From UBA791 sp963602355 (GTDB lineage: Bacteria; Cyanobacteriota; Vampirovibrionia; Gastranaerophilales; Gastranaerophilaceae): a DNA stretch of 35,821 nucleotides. The translations under genes and the position numbers were made by a program. The notes beneath the pieces are model-generated. The model did not search any database. It saw nothing but the letters and a program-made list of their open reading frames with translations, and was not told the DNA's origin. Position 1 is the stretch's first letter, and the number at the start of each line of letters is the position of its first letter. Shown piece by piece: positions 7,952-16,775 of this stretch. Where the stretch lies: positions 1 through 35,821 of the forward strand of contig CAVCIU010000016.1 in the NCBI GenBank assembly GCA_963602355.1, given 5' to 3'.

Positions 7952-10900
7952 ATGCAAGTAAAATTAAATCTAAATAATCCAACTAAAACTATTAATTTTA
8001 AAGGTTTTGACCATAAAAAATCGGAAAATGGTTCAAGAGAATTTGAATTCAATTTCCCACATGACAGTAACAAATATGATTGTTACTTAGAAGTTTTTAG
8101 TGTTAAAAAAGATAGAAATGACAATTATAATGTCGATAAAATGTTGACTAATTCTGATTTGAATGTTCAATCAGTTAAGATTGGTAATCGTGGCGCAAAG
8201 ATTGATATGAACTATGCGTACGATGATTTAGAAGAAAATGCCCCATTCGCTTATAGATACAAATTAGTGGATAAGAGAGATAATTCAAAATCTTTTTATC
8301 AAGTTGATGCAGGTTCTGTGATTGATTATTCAAAGAACGGCAATTTTGATAAATTTAACTTAGTAATGCAAAACGGTACACAAGTAGCTAAAGGTGGTTC
8401 AATGACTTTGGCTATACCTGATTCTTACGCAGTAGGTTGGGTTTATGATGAAAAAGGTAAACCAACTTTAAACAAAGATATTGAAAAAAATAGATATGCT
8501 ACAAGAACTTTCTCAAACAAAATGGGTGGTACTTTAGCAGGGATTGAAGCAAACATAGATAAACTTAAAAAAGCAGGATATACAAGAATAGTTTCAACTC
8601 CAATTTTTACAGATGATAGCCTTTCATCTCACAGCTATTGGAACAAGAATTGTATGCAAATGTCAAATTCTATCGGTAATATTGACAACTACGCATCATT
8701 ACAAAAGAAATTATTCAAAAACGGTATGAACTTTGTTTCAGACGGTGCGTTCGTAAACGAAGGTCTTGAAGGGGTTCACTTTAAACACATGTTAAAATGG
8801 GGCGAAAAATCACCTTATTATAACTGGTTTAGAGCAAGCGGATTGCAATCAGGTCCTTTATCAATGGGTATTTTTGCAAAAAATCAAGAGAATGTTTCTC
8901 ACAAACTTGTAAATTCACCTTATAAATACGAACAAACTTCTGACGGTCAAATTAAATCATCTAAAAATCCAAATTATGATGCTAAAAAACCAACTTATGT
9001 TCAAATCTTTGATAAAAGATTAGTAACAGATGAAGAAAAGAATGATACTAAAAACTTAATCAAAGCTTATTCAAAATTAGATACTGGTAATGCTTATGAA
9101 ATCAATCACCACAACGATACAGTTGTTCCATATTCATTTGAAATTAATCCAGAAACTTATAATAAAAACGTTAAAAACTTAAATGCTTATAATAAGAATG
9201 CAGAAAAGAAAATCAACTTAGATGCGCCTTTAGCAGCTAAATTCTTAACTCAATCAGAGTCTTATGTTTTAGAAGATAAATTTGAAAACGGTTTTGAAAC
9301 TTGGGACGCAAATACAGATATTGCAAAATTAAACTTTGTATTCTCTCATGCTGATACAAAACGTTTATCAAACTTACCTCCTCACGACAGAGAATATCAA
9401 ACAAAGATTATCAAAGCTAAAAACTTTGAAGCACAAGATTATGTAGTAAATTCTGGTAAATACTGGACAAGAAAAACAAACGATATTTTGAACGAATACG
9501 TTGCAAAATCATTGAAAAATGTAAGTTCAGATCCTGCAAAAGCAATGGCACAAATGGCAGATTTAACTAAGAAAGGTGAATTACCAGAAAATAATGAAAT
9601 CAATGAAACAATCGTTAGAAACGTTATCAATGGCGATTACGAAACAAAAACTTCAAAAATAACTGATAACTATAAAGATTTAACATTGAAATCAATTATG
9701 GATTTACCACTTGATTCTATTGAATTTGCAGATGATACAGTTGCTGTATTGGGTTCTTCATTGGTAACAAATAGAGCTACAAAAGCAAATCAAATCGGTA
9801 TGAGCCGTTACGAATTGTTTAAGGCGGGTAATCCACATATTACAGCAGAAAATAAAGATACATACGCAAAAGCTGATACTTTATTTACAAACGAATTATT
9901 CGCATTTACAAATGACGTAATGCAAAAGGTTAATAAAAACTTAGGTGGTAAGTTATTCAAAGATAATAAGGTTACTAAATTAGGTAAATACGTTTTACCA
10001 TTAGTAAACCAAGATATTGCTAAGTTTGCATTGGTTAAAGCTGTTAGCCCAAAAACAAAAGCTAATGTTAAAGAAGACGGAACTGTTTCTTATGATTACA
10101 ATAAGATGAAAGAAGAAACAACTTTAGCTTCAATGGGTATTTTAGCTGATTCCCCAGAGGACGAAGCTAACTTACTTGTTAAACACTTGAGAAACGGTGT
10201 TAGAAGAATTTCTTCTTCTGATAAAGAACAAATTACTAATGCTGTTACAAAGAGACTTGAAGGTTTAAACGAAAACAGTTTTGCTCTTGCAGAAATGATT
10301 GTTGATAGAAACAATGCAGGTCTTGACTGGAGAATTGATGCGGCGAAAGATATCGCGGATATGGACGCATTAAGAAACGGTAACGCGAACTTTAAAGATG
10401 AATGGTCAAGTGTTGTAGATTTCTGGAGAAACTTCTCTAAAGGTGTTTTAGGTGAAAATAGAAATGCTTATATGGTAGCAGAAGTTACTGATGAGTTTGC
10501 ATTACACGATAATTCTGGTAAATTTTCAACTGCTAAAGATGCGGTTATGAAATTACACCAAGAAGCAGGCATGACAAGTATTGCAAACTATTCTTACTTC
10601 TTCACTGATGTTGCAAATATCTTCAATAAAGATATTACAACAGGTAGAGCGATGGATGCTAACGGTAGAGAAAGAAAAATCTTTGATAAGATGGTAGGTA
10701 GCGATAATTACTTAAATTCAGCACCTCTTGATTCTATTTTGTATTCATATACATTCGTTGGCAACCACGATAAACCAAGAATGTTGCATACATTGTCTTT
10801 AGATATGGAATTGTTCCATACAAACTTCAATAACAATTACAATCACAAAAAGATTGCTACTGCTGTATTGAAGGATAAAATGTATCACCAAGTTACAGAT

Positions 10901-12022
10901 GCAGATATTAATAGTATTGACTTTAATAAGGTAAGCAATAAGGCAATTGCTATGGGTGATGCTATTAAAGGCGGTTTGGGTAAAGCTTTAGGTAAGGTTC
11001 TACCAGAAGGTCAAAGAAAGAACGATGCTTTCTCTGCACTTTCAAAATCAGTTGCTGATTTAGCATCTGGTAAATATATGGATAAAGAATTTTCAGCAGA
11101 TGCTTTTGGTACAAAACCAATTGATACTACTATTAAGTATGTTATTAAAAATGCAGAAGCTAAACATGGTTTGAAATTAAGCAAAGATGAAAAATTAAAC
11201 TTGTTCAATTCAACATTTGAAACTATTTTAAAACCTGGTATGAGCAAATTCAAAGCTATGATGGGATTTTTGGTAGCTTTACCTGGCAATCCTACAATGT
11301 ACGCAGGTGATGAATTAGGCTTGACTGGTTACGAAGAAAAAGCTAAGAATGTTTATATCCAAAACAGAAATGCTGTTCGTTGGGATTGGTTGAATGATAA
11401 GAATAAAGGCTTTATTAAAGATTTTTATAACGATATGAATAAAACAATGGCATTGAGAAAACGTCCAGAGTTGAAAGCTTTGAACGACGGTGCTCCATTC
11501 ACATTGGATTTGCATAAAGATACTTATACAGGCAAACCTGTTTCAGCTATCTTGAGACAATCTTCTGACGGCGCAATGGCAATTTCATTGTTTAATGCTA
11601 ATAATGTTAATTTAGATAAGGAAGCTGAATACGTACCAACACACGTTAAGTTGGATAGCATTTCTCTTCACACAACTATGAATGATAAAGTTGGTTTGAG
11701 AGGTGGTTTGAAGTTTGGTACTACATTCAAGAATGCTGACGAAAGAGATAAATCTATTTATAAAGTTTGCGAAGATAAAGGCAATTACTTTATTAAACGT
11801 TTTAATAATGAAGACGACTTTAATTACGTAACAAGAACTGGTAATTATAGAGAAGATAATAAGATTGATATGTATGATAGCACATTGATTTTATATTCTG
11901 TACCAGAAGAAACAAAAAAATCTAAGGTTATGTATAACCCACAATACAATTTTGTAACAAACCCATATAAAGTGGCAAAACAAGCTGAAACAGGCTCAAA
12001 ATTAAAAGTTTTGGCTAAATAG
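7952..12022 (+). CDS. Giant FKG-tagged GH13-like protein with a large insertion
   Basis: A 1356-residue protein. The N terminus carries T-I-N-F-K-G (residues 13-18) and no Sec signal. Residues 20-150 look like a beta-sandwich, possibly related to the CBM48-type domains that precede many GH13 barrels. GH13 motifs then follow: barrel start GGTLAGIEANIDKLKKAGYT, region I FVSDGAFVN near 263, region II DWRIDAAKD with nucleophile Asp796, region III VAEVTDE with Glu844, region IV FVGNHDKPR with Asp940, and TMYAGDELGLTGY late in the barrel. Regions I and II are normally under about 100 residues apart; here about 500 separate them, so a large helical, Lys/Asn-rich insertion interrupts the barrel. The gene has its own promoter, resembling that of the preceding operon. 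Catalysis is plausible; substrate unknown. Confidence 0.83.
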   Translation: MQVKLNLNNPTKTINFKGFDHKKSENGSREFEFNFPHDSNKYDCYLEVFSVKKDRNDNYNVDKMLTNSDLNVQSVKIGNRGAKIDMNYAYDDLEENAPFAYRYKLVDKRDNSKSFYQVDAGSVIDYSKNGNFDKFNLVMQNGTQVAKGGSMTLAIPDSYAVGWVYDEKGKPTLNKDIEKNRYATRTFSNKMGGTLAGIEANIDKLKKAGYTRIVSTPIFTDDSLSSHSYWNKNCMQMSNSIGNIDNYASLQKKLFKNGMNFVSDGAFVNEGLEGVHFKHMLKWGEKSPYYNWFRASGLQSGPLSMGIFAKNQENVSHKLVNSPYKYEQTSDGQIKSSKNPNYDAKKPTYVQIFDKRLVTDEEKNDTKNLIKAYSKLDTGNAYEINHHNDTVVPYSFEINPETYNKNVKNLNAYNKNAEKKINLDAPLAAKFLTQSESYVLEDKFENGFETWDANTDIAKLNFVFSHADTKRLSNLPPHDREYQTKIIKAKNFEAQDYVVNSGKYWTRKTNDILNEYVAKSLKNVSSDPAKAMAQMADLTKKGELPENNEINETIVRNVINGDYETKTSKITDNYKDLTLKSIMDLPLDSIEFADDTVAVLGSSLVTNRATKANQIGMSRYELFKAGNPHITAENKDTYAKADTLFTNELFAFTNDVMQKVNKNLGGKLFKDNKVTKLGKYVLPLVNQDIAKFALVKAVSPKTKANVKEDGTVSYDYNKMKEETTLASMGILADSPEDEANLLVKHLRNGVRRISSSDKEQITNAVTKRLEGLNENSFALAEMIVDRNNAGLDWRIDAAKDIADMDALRNGNANFKDEWSSVVDFWRNFSKGVLGENRNAYMVAEVTDEFALHDNSGKFSTAKDAVMKLHQEAGMTSIANYSYFFTDVANIFNKDITTGRAMDANGRERKIFDKMVGSDNYLNSAPLDSILYSYTFVGNHDKPRMLHTLSLDMELFHTNFNNNYNHKKIATAVLKDKMYHQVTDADINSIDFNKVSNKAIAMGDAIKGGLGKALGKVLPEGQRKNDAFSALSKSVADLASGKYMDKEFSADAFGTKPIDTTIKYVIKNAEAKHGLKLSKDEKLNLFNSTFETILKPGMSKFKAMMGFLVALPGNPTMYAGDELGLTGYEEKAKNVYIQNRNAVRWDWLNDKNKGFIKDFYNDMNKTMALRKRPELKALNDGAPFTLDLHKDTYTGKPVSAILRQSSDGAMAISLFNANNVNLDKEAEYVPTHVKLDSISLHTTMNDKVGLRGGLKFGTTFKNADERDKSIYKVCEDKGNYFIKRFNNEDDFNYVTRTGNYREDNKIDMYDSTLILYSVPEETKKSKVMYNPQYNFVTNPYKVAKQAETGSKLKVLAK

Positions 12023-12145
12023 GCGCGAGTGAGCAGAGGGCGAAGACTTGAAAATTTTGGAAAATGAAATTTTGAAAAATTTTCAATCGTAGACCCGTTT
12101 AATGCGAACGAGTAAGACAGCCATAGACGAGTTATACCTTTTTTG

Positions 12146-12180
12146 TGTCATTGCGAGGAGTTTACGACGAAGCAATCCAC
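12146..12180. repeat. Dispersed repeat of the ATTGCGAGGAG...GAAGCAATC type
   Basis: GTGTCATTGCGAGGAG, a short variable middle, then ACGAAGCAATCCAC. ATTGC and GCAAT form the ends of an imperfect palindrome. From memory, sequences of this form are repeated extragenically in many unrelated bacterial genomes; only one copy is in this window, so copy number here is not shown. Confidence 0.5.
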
Positions 12181-12220
12181 ATTGTGAAAAGATATTTTGC
12201 AAGTCTTGTCATACCTTTTG

Positions 12221-12308
12221 TGTCATGCTGAACTGGACTCAGCATTTGAGGTTTGTGAATGGAAAATGCGTTCGTTGGTCAGATTCCGGAGCGGAGTCCG
12301 GAATGACA
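12221..12308. repeat. Composite palindromic element bounded by TGTCAT/ATGACA
   Basis: It begins TGTCATGCTGAACT, contains the dyad ATGCTGA...TCAGCAT (12225-12245), then a perfect 8-bp dyad ATTCCGGA-N6-TCCGGAAT (12283-12304), and ends in ATGACA, the inverse of its beginning. A related half-element in opposite orientation lies after the coiled-coil gene at 15725-15776, so the gene is bracketed by the two. It resembles a non-coding miniature repeat. Confidence 0.6.
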
Positions 12309-12358
12309 AATTTTATTTCTATTCACAACTCACTATTCACTATTTTAATTGTTAACGT

Positions 12359-12425
12359 TTGTAAAAATGAATTTTAGTGCCCAAAAATCAATAATAGTAC
12401 ACAACATGGTATTATATGGTATGAT
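12359..12425 (+). promoter_or_regulatory. Promoter of the coiled-coil gene
   Basis: An extended -10, TGG-TATGAT (12417-12425), gives a leader of roughly 83 bases. Upstream lies TTGTAAAAATG (12359), with TAATAG 33 bases downstream of its first base, similar to but not identically spaced with the boxes at 2545 and 7857. No clear -35 is seen. Confidence 0.4.
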
Positions 12426-12514
12426 AGAGGCGGAATTAGTGGCTAAAGTCATGTAAAACATGTTCCGATAATACTAACCAAGGAAGCACAATAGTATCTA
12501 AAAAGGGTTAACGT

Positions 12515-15500
12515 ATGGCAGTATCAAAACTACAATTAAGAAATGATTTGGCACAAGATATTACGAAAATTGATGGCGGTGGCGGAGGGGTTGTCGAACC
12601 TACGGTTCCAAAGACTCCTACAACTCCAGAAAAAACAGACGGTTTCGACGGTAATGGTATTGGCGAAGAAGCTGGTCTTGCCAACTTTATTGAGGAGCAA
12701 GAAGGTTCTCAAGATAAAAATACTTTTGGTAAAGTTATTGGAAAATTCTTGAATGACTTTGTAGACTCTATTGTTCAAAATACTGCAACTAACCCAAAAA
12801 CAGGTGCTATGACTATCTTGTCTAAAGCAGACCAAGAAATGATTAGCAAATATGGTGAAGAAAACTTCTGGGCTATTAAAAATGGTGAAAAGACAGAAGA
12901 ACAAGTTAAGGCAGAATTGGCAAATGGTAATAAATCTTCTGGTTCTACAACTACGACTACTGTTGATACCTCTAAACTTAATGATTTGGCAGCAGCTGTA
13001 GAAACAGCGAGAGAAGAAGTTGCTAATCTTAAAGAACAAATTGCGACTTCAGAAGCAAGAATTAAAATGTTGACAAATTCTCAAAAAGCACATACTTCAC
13101 AAGTTAAGGGTATGGAAGATGCTTTAAAAGCCAATGCTTCAAATAAACAAGCTTCTGAAGCTATTAGTAAAAGTTTGAAATCTTCTCAAGATATGCTTGA
13201 TACAATTACACAAGAATTAGAAGAAGAACAAAATAAATTAGCTGAATTAAAACAAAAACTACAAACAGCTGAAGCAAATCAAACAACTGCTGAAAAAGCA
13301 TTAGAAGAAGCTAAGGCTGGTGGAACAACTGCTCCAACAACTCCTGCGACATCTGAAACAGATAAAACAGATGATGATAAAAATGCTGATTTGAAAAAAG
13401 CTGTTGAAGATGCGAAAGCAGAAGTAGAAAAGATTAGAAATGAAATCGCTCAAATAGCATCAAAAATTGAACAGTTATCTGCTTCAAAAGCATCTTTCAA
13501 TGCTCAACTTGAAGGTATGCAACAAGCATTAAAAACAAATGCTTCAAACCCAAATGCTGTAAAAGGAATTCAACAAAGTATGCAATCTACTCAAACAAGA
13601 TTGGATACTATTGAGACTCAATTATCTGAAGCCAGAGCAAAATTGAATGAGTTGAACCAATCAGCTTATGCAGCACAATCAAAATTAGCTGAGGCAGAAA
13701 AGGCATTACAAGCCGCGCTTGCTGATGCTGCGACAGATACTGGCTTGATTGATGATACTCCAGCAACTCCAGAAGTTCCAGAGACTCCAGAAGTGCCAGA
13801 AACACCTGCTGTTCCTGAAACACCAGAAACTCCAGCTACTGACAAAACTGGTGAAACAGAAACTACAGATGCAGCAAAATCAGATTTAGAAAAAGAAATT
13901 GATGATGGTCAAGCTAAAATTATGAATTATGCTGAATTAGACGACAGTGAATTAAATTCAAAAATAAATGAATTAAAATCTCAATTAGCTGACATTGAAG
14001 CAGAAGTTGATGATTTAGATGCAAAATATCGTAATGGTGAAATCTCAATTGAAGAACTCAATAAAGCTTACGAAGAGATTGAAGCTAGAGAAACTCAAAT
14101 TTCACAAGAAATTGATATTATTGAAGCTGCAAAAACATACAAACAAGAAGCTGCATTAATTGATAAGATGACTCCAGAACAACAAGCTGAGTTAGAAGAT
14201 GTAACTAACAGATTGATTGAACTTACTGGAAAACAATATGAAATAACAAGTCAACTTCAAGGCTTGTACGATCAAGCTGCAAGTCTAAATGAACAATACC
14301 AAAACGGTGAAATTACAGCTGATAAGTACAATGCAGAGTTTGATAAACTTGTTGCAAAAGAATCAGAATTAAAAGCTTCTTTGGCTGAAATCGAAAAAGA
14401 AATTGAACCATTGAGTAATCAACGTCAAGCATTATTTGATAATGCTGGCAAAATTGATGGCGCAACAGAAACACCAAGTACTGCTGATGCTGAAATTGAT
14501 GAAACTACCGCTAAAATCTTGCAATATGCAAAATTTGATGAGCAAGAATTAGATTCAATTTTAAATCAATTAAAAGATGGTATCAGTGGATTACAAGAAA
14601 TGATTTCCCAAGCAGAACAAGGTTATGATGCCGGCTTGATAACTGCTGATAAATATCAAGAAACTGTAGATACTCTTACAGCCCAAATATATCACGACCA
14701 ACAAGAAATTGCTATAATTGAAACTGCGAAACAATACAAAGCAGAACAAGCTGTTATTGATAAAATGACTCCAGAGCAACAAGCAGAGTTAGAACAAATT
14801 AACAATGATTTAGTTGCAATTGGTGAAAAACAATACGAAATCATGTTGCAAATTCAAGACTTAATGCAACAAGCTACAAGTCTTAATGAACAATATCAAA
14901 ACGGCGAAATCACTGCTGATGAATACAATAAAGCATTCGATGAACTTGAAGCTAAAGATGAAGAATTAAGAGCTAAATATGCTGAACTTGATTCTCAAAC
15001 AACACCATTGCAAGAAAGACGTCAATATTTATTCGACAATGCTGGCAAAGTTGAAGAAACTACAACTACTCCGGCTGAAGAAGCTCCAGTTGGTGATATA
15101 AATACTGTATTCATTGATGTTTCTAGTGATGTTAAAGATGCATACAACAAGCTTCAAGAAACTGCTAAAAATATGGCTGCATTCTCATTCAGTCAACTTG
15201 AATCAGGTCTTAGCTACTCACAAACTACTGCTAATCAAATAAAATCTGAATACACAGATTTAGTAAACAAATACAACAGTGGTTTAATCTCTGAATCTGA
15301 ATTCAATACTCAACGTAATATTTTGAGTTATGAAATTGAAAAGGCTAAGAAAGATGCTGAAGAAATCCTAGCTACAATTGAGTACAAAAATAATCAAAAA
15401 TTAAACAACTCTTTATCATCTGAAGATAGAACTCAATTGAATCTTCTTAAAGAACAAGTAAGACCGCTAGAAATGCAACTTAGAGAAATAGCTTCTCAAA

Positions 15501-15718
15501 GAGAATCTGCAACTAGTGATAGAATTGCTGAACTTGATAAAATGGCTGAAAATATTGGTAAAGTATTGAAACCATATTATGAAAAGATTGATGAAATTCT
15601 AGCAAAAGCTCGTGAAGAGTACGGTGCTACTATAAAAGAATATAACATCGATTTCGGTGGCACAAGTCTTAAAGGTTCTTATGCAATCTATGAACCTAAA
15701 AACTTCAACTTGTTCTAG
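12515..15718 (+). CDS. Large coiled-coil protein with duplicated modules
   Basis: A 1067-residue acidic, Gln/Glu/Ala-rich protein without signal peptide or membrane segment. After a Gly-rich N terminus (IDGGGGGVVEP) come two copies of a coiled-coil module A (about residues 154-266 and 290-405; shared ALKxNASN and LDTI), a Pro/Glu/Thr linker made of repeated PETPEVP-type units (about 412-442), two copies of module B (about 467-647 and 666-845; both contain DKMTPEQQAELE and end LFDNAGK), and a third, diverged partial copy (about 887-972). The short unit Y-x-N/S-G-x-I-T/S-x-x-E/K-Y/F-N occurs five times and resembles the SHOCT motif. SD AAGGG supports the ATG. A structural or scaffold role is likely from the architecture; no enzyme motif is seen. 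Function unknown. Confidence 0.85.
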   Translation: MAVSKLQLRNDLAQDITKIDGGGGGVVEPTVPKTPTTPEKTDGFDGNGIGEEAGLANFIEEQEGSQDKNTFGKVIGKFLNDFVDSIVQNTATNPKTGAMTILSKADQEMISKYGEENFWAIKNGEKTEEQVKAELANGNKSSGSTTTTTVDTSKLNDLAAAVETAREEVANLKEQIATSEARIKMLTNSQKAHTSQVKGMEDALKANASNKQASEAISKSLKSSQDMLDTITQELEEEQNKLAELKQKLQTAEANQTTAEKALEEAKAGGTTAPTTPATSETDKTDDDKNADLKKAVEDAKAEVEKIRNEIAQIASKIEQLSASKASFNAQLEGMQQALKTNASNPNAVKGIQQSMQSTQTRLDTIETQLSEARAKLNELNQSAYAAQSKLAEAEKALQAALADAATDTGLIDDTPATPEVPETPEVPETPAVPETPETPATDKTGETETTDAAKSDLEKEIDDGQAKIMNYAELDDSELNSKINELKSQLADIEAEVDDLDAKYRNGEISIEELNKAYEEIEARETQISQEIDIIEAAKTYKQEAALIDKMTPEQQAELEDVTNRLIELTGKQYEITSQLQGLYDQAASLNEQYQNGEITADKYNAEFDKLVAKESELKASLAEIEKEIEPLSNQRQALFDNAGKIDGATETPSTADAEIDETTAKILQYAKFDEQELDSILNQLKDGISGLQEMISQAEQGYDAGLITADKYQETVDTLTAQIYHDQQEIAIIETAKQYKAEQAVIDKMTPEQQAELEQINNDLVAIGEKQYEIMLQIQDLMQQATSLNEQYQNGEITADEYNKAFDELEAKDEELRAKYAELDSQTTPLQERRQYLFDNAGKVEETTTTPAEEAPVGDINTVFIDVSSDVKDAYNKLQETAKNMAAFSFSQLESGLSYSQTTANQIKSEYTDLVNKYNSGLISESEFNTQRNILSYEIEKAKKDAEEILATIEYKNNQKLNNSLSSEDRTQLNLLKEQVRPLEMQLREIASQRESATSDRIAELDKMAENIGKVLKPYYEKIDEILAKAREEYGATIKEYNIDFGGTSLKGSYAIYEPKNFNLF

Positions 15719-15724
15719 GAAAGA

Positions 15725-15776
15725 TTGACGGAACTTGCAAGAACCGTCAAGATGCCGAAACTAGTTCGGCATGACA
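15725..15776. repeat. Palindromic repeat after the coiled-coil gene, inverted relative to 12221
   Basis: Two dyads in a row: TTGACGG...CCGTCAA (15725-15750) and ATGCCGAA-N5-TTCGGCAT (15752-15772), then GACA. Read on the minus strand it begins TGTCATGCCGAACTAG, matching TGTCATGCTGAACTGG at 12221. The differences inside the stem (GCCGAA/TTCGGC against GCTGA/TCAGC) preserve pairing. Confidence 0.6.
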
Positions 15777-15829
15777 ATATAAAGTATTTCCCTCTCCCAA
15801 AACTGGGAGAGGGAAATACTTTATATTGT
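15774..15829. terminator. Perfect 26-bp inverted repeat between convergent genes
   Basis: Arms 15774-15799 and 15804-15829 pair over 26 bases without mismatch around an AAAC loop; the centre is CCCTCTCCCA-AAAC-TGGGAGAGGG. It ends one base before the ferritin stop codon and lies between convergent genes, so it probably acts as a two-way terminator. It is much longer than a usual terminator and could also be a palindromic mobile fragment. Confidence 0.65.
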
Positions 15830-15830
15830 T

Positions 15831-16340
15831 CTATCCAATAACTGGAGCAACGAATGTTCTTGCACCTAAGTCTTTATCTAACAACAATAAAGCTTTTTTA
15901 TCTTCGCCGATTAATTTCAATGTTGCCAAAACACCGCCAACATTTGATTCTTCTTCAACCTGTTCTTTCAAGTACCAATCCAAGAATGACAATGCAGCTC
16001 TATCTTTAACTTCTTCTGCTACGTCCATAAGTGCATTAATTCTTGATGTTACGTATTCTTCGTGTTCAAGAACTTGTTCAAAAATTTCAAGAGGTGTTGA
16101 ACCTTTGATTTCTGGTTTATCGATTGCCAACAATTCAATTTTACCGCCTCTTTCGTTCAAGTAATCATACATACCCATAGCATGTGCGTGTTCTTCTTGT
16201 ACTTGTACGTCAAACCATGTTACAAAACCTTGCAAGTTCATTTCTGCAAATTTTGCTTTCATAGCTAAATACAAATATTCTGAATACAATTCTTTATTGA
16301 TTTGGTCATTGAATGCTTTTTCCATTTTTTCGTTAATCAT
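15831..16340 (-). CDS. ftnA: Bacterial non-haem ferritin
   Basis: A 169-residue iron-storage protein forming a 24-subunit cage in the cytoplasm, which oxidises Fe(II) and stores it as mineral. All ferroxidase ligands of E. coli FtnA are at the same positions: Glu17, Glu50, His53, Glu94, Gln127 and Glu130. No haem-ligand Met typical of bacterioferritin is apparent. The GGAGG Shine-Dalgarno is 9 bases from the chosen ATG; a nearer ATG two bases after the SD opens a four-codon frame (M-K-N-D-stop) that overlaps the start. A TATAAT box lies at 16369-16374 on the minus strand. It is divergent from the STAS operon. Confidence 0.95.
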   Translation of the reverse strand: MINEKMEKAFNDQINKELYSEYLYLAMKAKFAEMNLQGFVTWFDVQVQEEHAHAMGMYDYLNERGGKIELLAIDKPEIKGSTPLEIFEQVLEHEEYVTSRINALMDVAEEVKDRAALSFLDWYLKEQVEEESNVGGVLATLKLIGEDKKALLLLDKDLGARTFVAPVIG

Positions 16341-16368
16341 TTTTCATGTCCTCCATTTTCCTCAACTA

Positions 16369-16437
16369 ATTATATCTCAAAAAATTATTCCATAAACCTT
16401 TTGTAAGGTTGTTTTAATATTTGCAATATGCTATAAT
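16369..16437. promoter_or_regulatory. Divergent promoters of ftnA and the STAS operon with a central dyad
   Basis: Minus strand: TATAAT at 16369-16374 for ftnA, without a good -35. Plus strand: TTGTTT (16409-16414), 17-base spacer, TATAAT (16432-16437) with the extended TGC (16429-16431), a strong sigma-70-type promoter for the STAS gene. AACCTT-TTGT-AAGGTT (16395-16410) is a dyad between them overlapping the plus -35, a possible shared operator. Confidence 0.65.
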
Positions 16438-16472
16438 ATTTTAAGAGAAAGTTCTAATTGGAGTATGATTTA

Positions 16473-16775
16473 ATGAATCTTACAAAAACTAAAAAAGGCA
16501 CAACTATTGTCATAAGTGTTGATGGCAGAATTGATACAAATACTGCTATGGAATTTGGTGAACAAGTTAATGATTCACTTGATAATATTGAAAACTTAAT
16601 TCTTGATTTTTCTAATGTTGAATATATTTCAAGTTTAGGTTTAAGAGCTATTTTAGAAATTCAAAAAAGAATGATTTCACAAGGTACAATGAAAGTTGTT
16701 AATGCTAATCAAGCTGTTATGGACGTATTTAATATGACAGGTTTTAGCAAAATACTTACTATAGAAAATGTTTAA
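16473..16775 (+). CDS. STAS-domain anti-sigma-factor antagonist (SpoIIAA/RsbV type)
   Basis: A 100-residue single STAS domain. Proteins of this family bind and neutralise a partner kinase when unphosphorylated. The conserved phospho-acceptor serine is Ser54 in YISSLGLRA, aligned with the SpoIIAA D-S-S-G-L site. The start is taken at ATG 16473, with TTGGAG 9 bases upstream; an in-frame TTG at 16458 is part of that SD. The stop overlaps the next gene's start by 8 bases (ATGTTTAA), so the two are translationally coupled. Its own kinase and phosphatase are probably both in the downstream fusion protein. Confidence 0.93.
   Translation: MNLTKTKKGTTIVISVDGRIDTNTAMEFGEQVNDSLDNIENLILDFSNVEYISSLGLRAILEIQKRMISQGTMKVVNANQAVMDVFNMTGFSKILTIENV

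Larger units (their letters stand above)
12023..12514. other. 492-base intergenic region with repeats and a promoter
   Basis: No convincing gene. The stretch holds, in order: a near-palindromic A/T-rich segment (about 12050-12090, TTGAAAATTTT...AAAAATTTTCAA), an ATTGC...GCAAT repeat (12146-12180), a composite palindromic element (12221-12308), a TTGTAA box with an extended -10 (12359-12425), and an 80-base leader with a CATG-TAAAA-CATG dyad before the coiled-coil gene. An open frame at 12102-12377 is judged spurious because it is built from the repeats. Confidence 0.6.

Noticed and set aside
12102..12377. Open frame of 91 codons on the plus strand
   Set aside because: It runs through two palindromic repeats, has no ribosome-binding site and its composition (Cys, Arg, His, Ser) is unlike the neighbouring proteins.
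16458..16472. TTG start for the STAS gene
   Set aside because: The TTG is part of the Shine-Dalgarno TTGGAG for the ATG at 16473, which gives the normal family N terminus.
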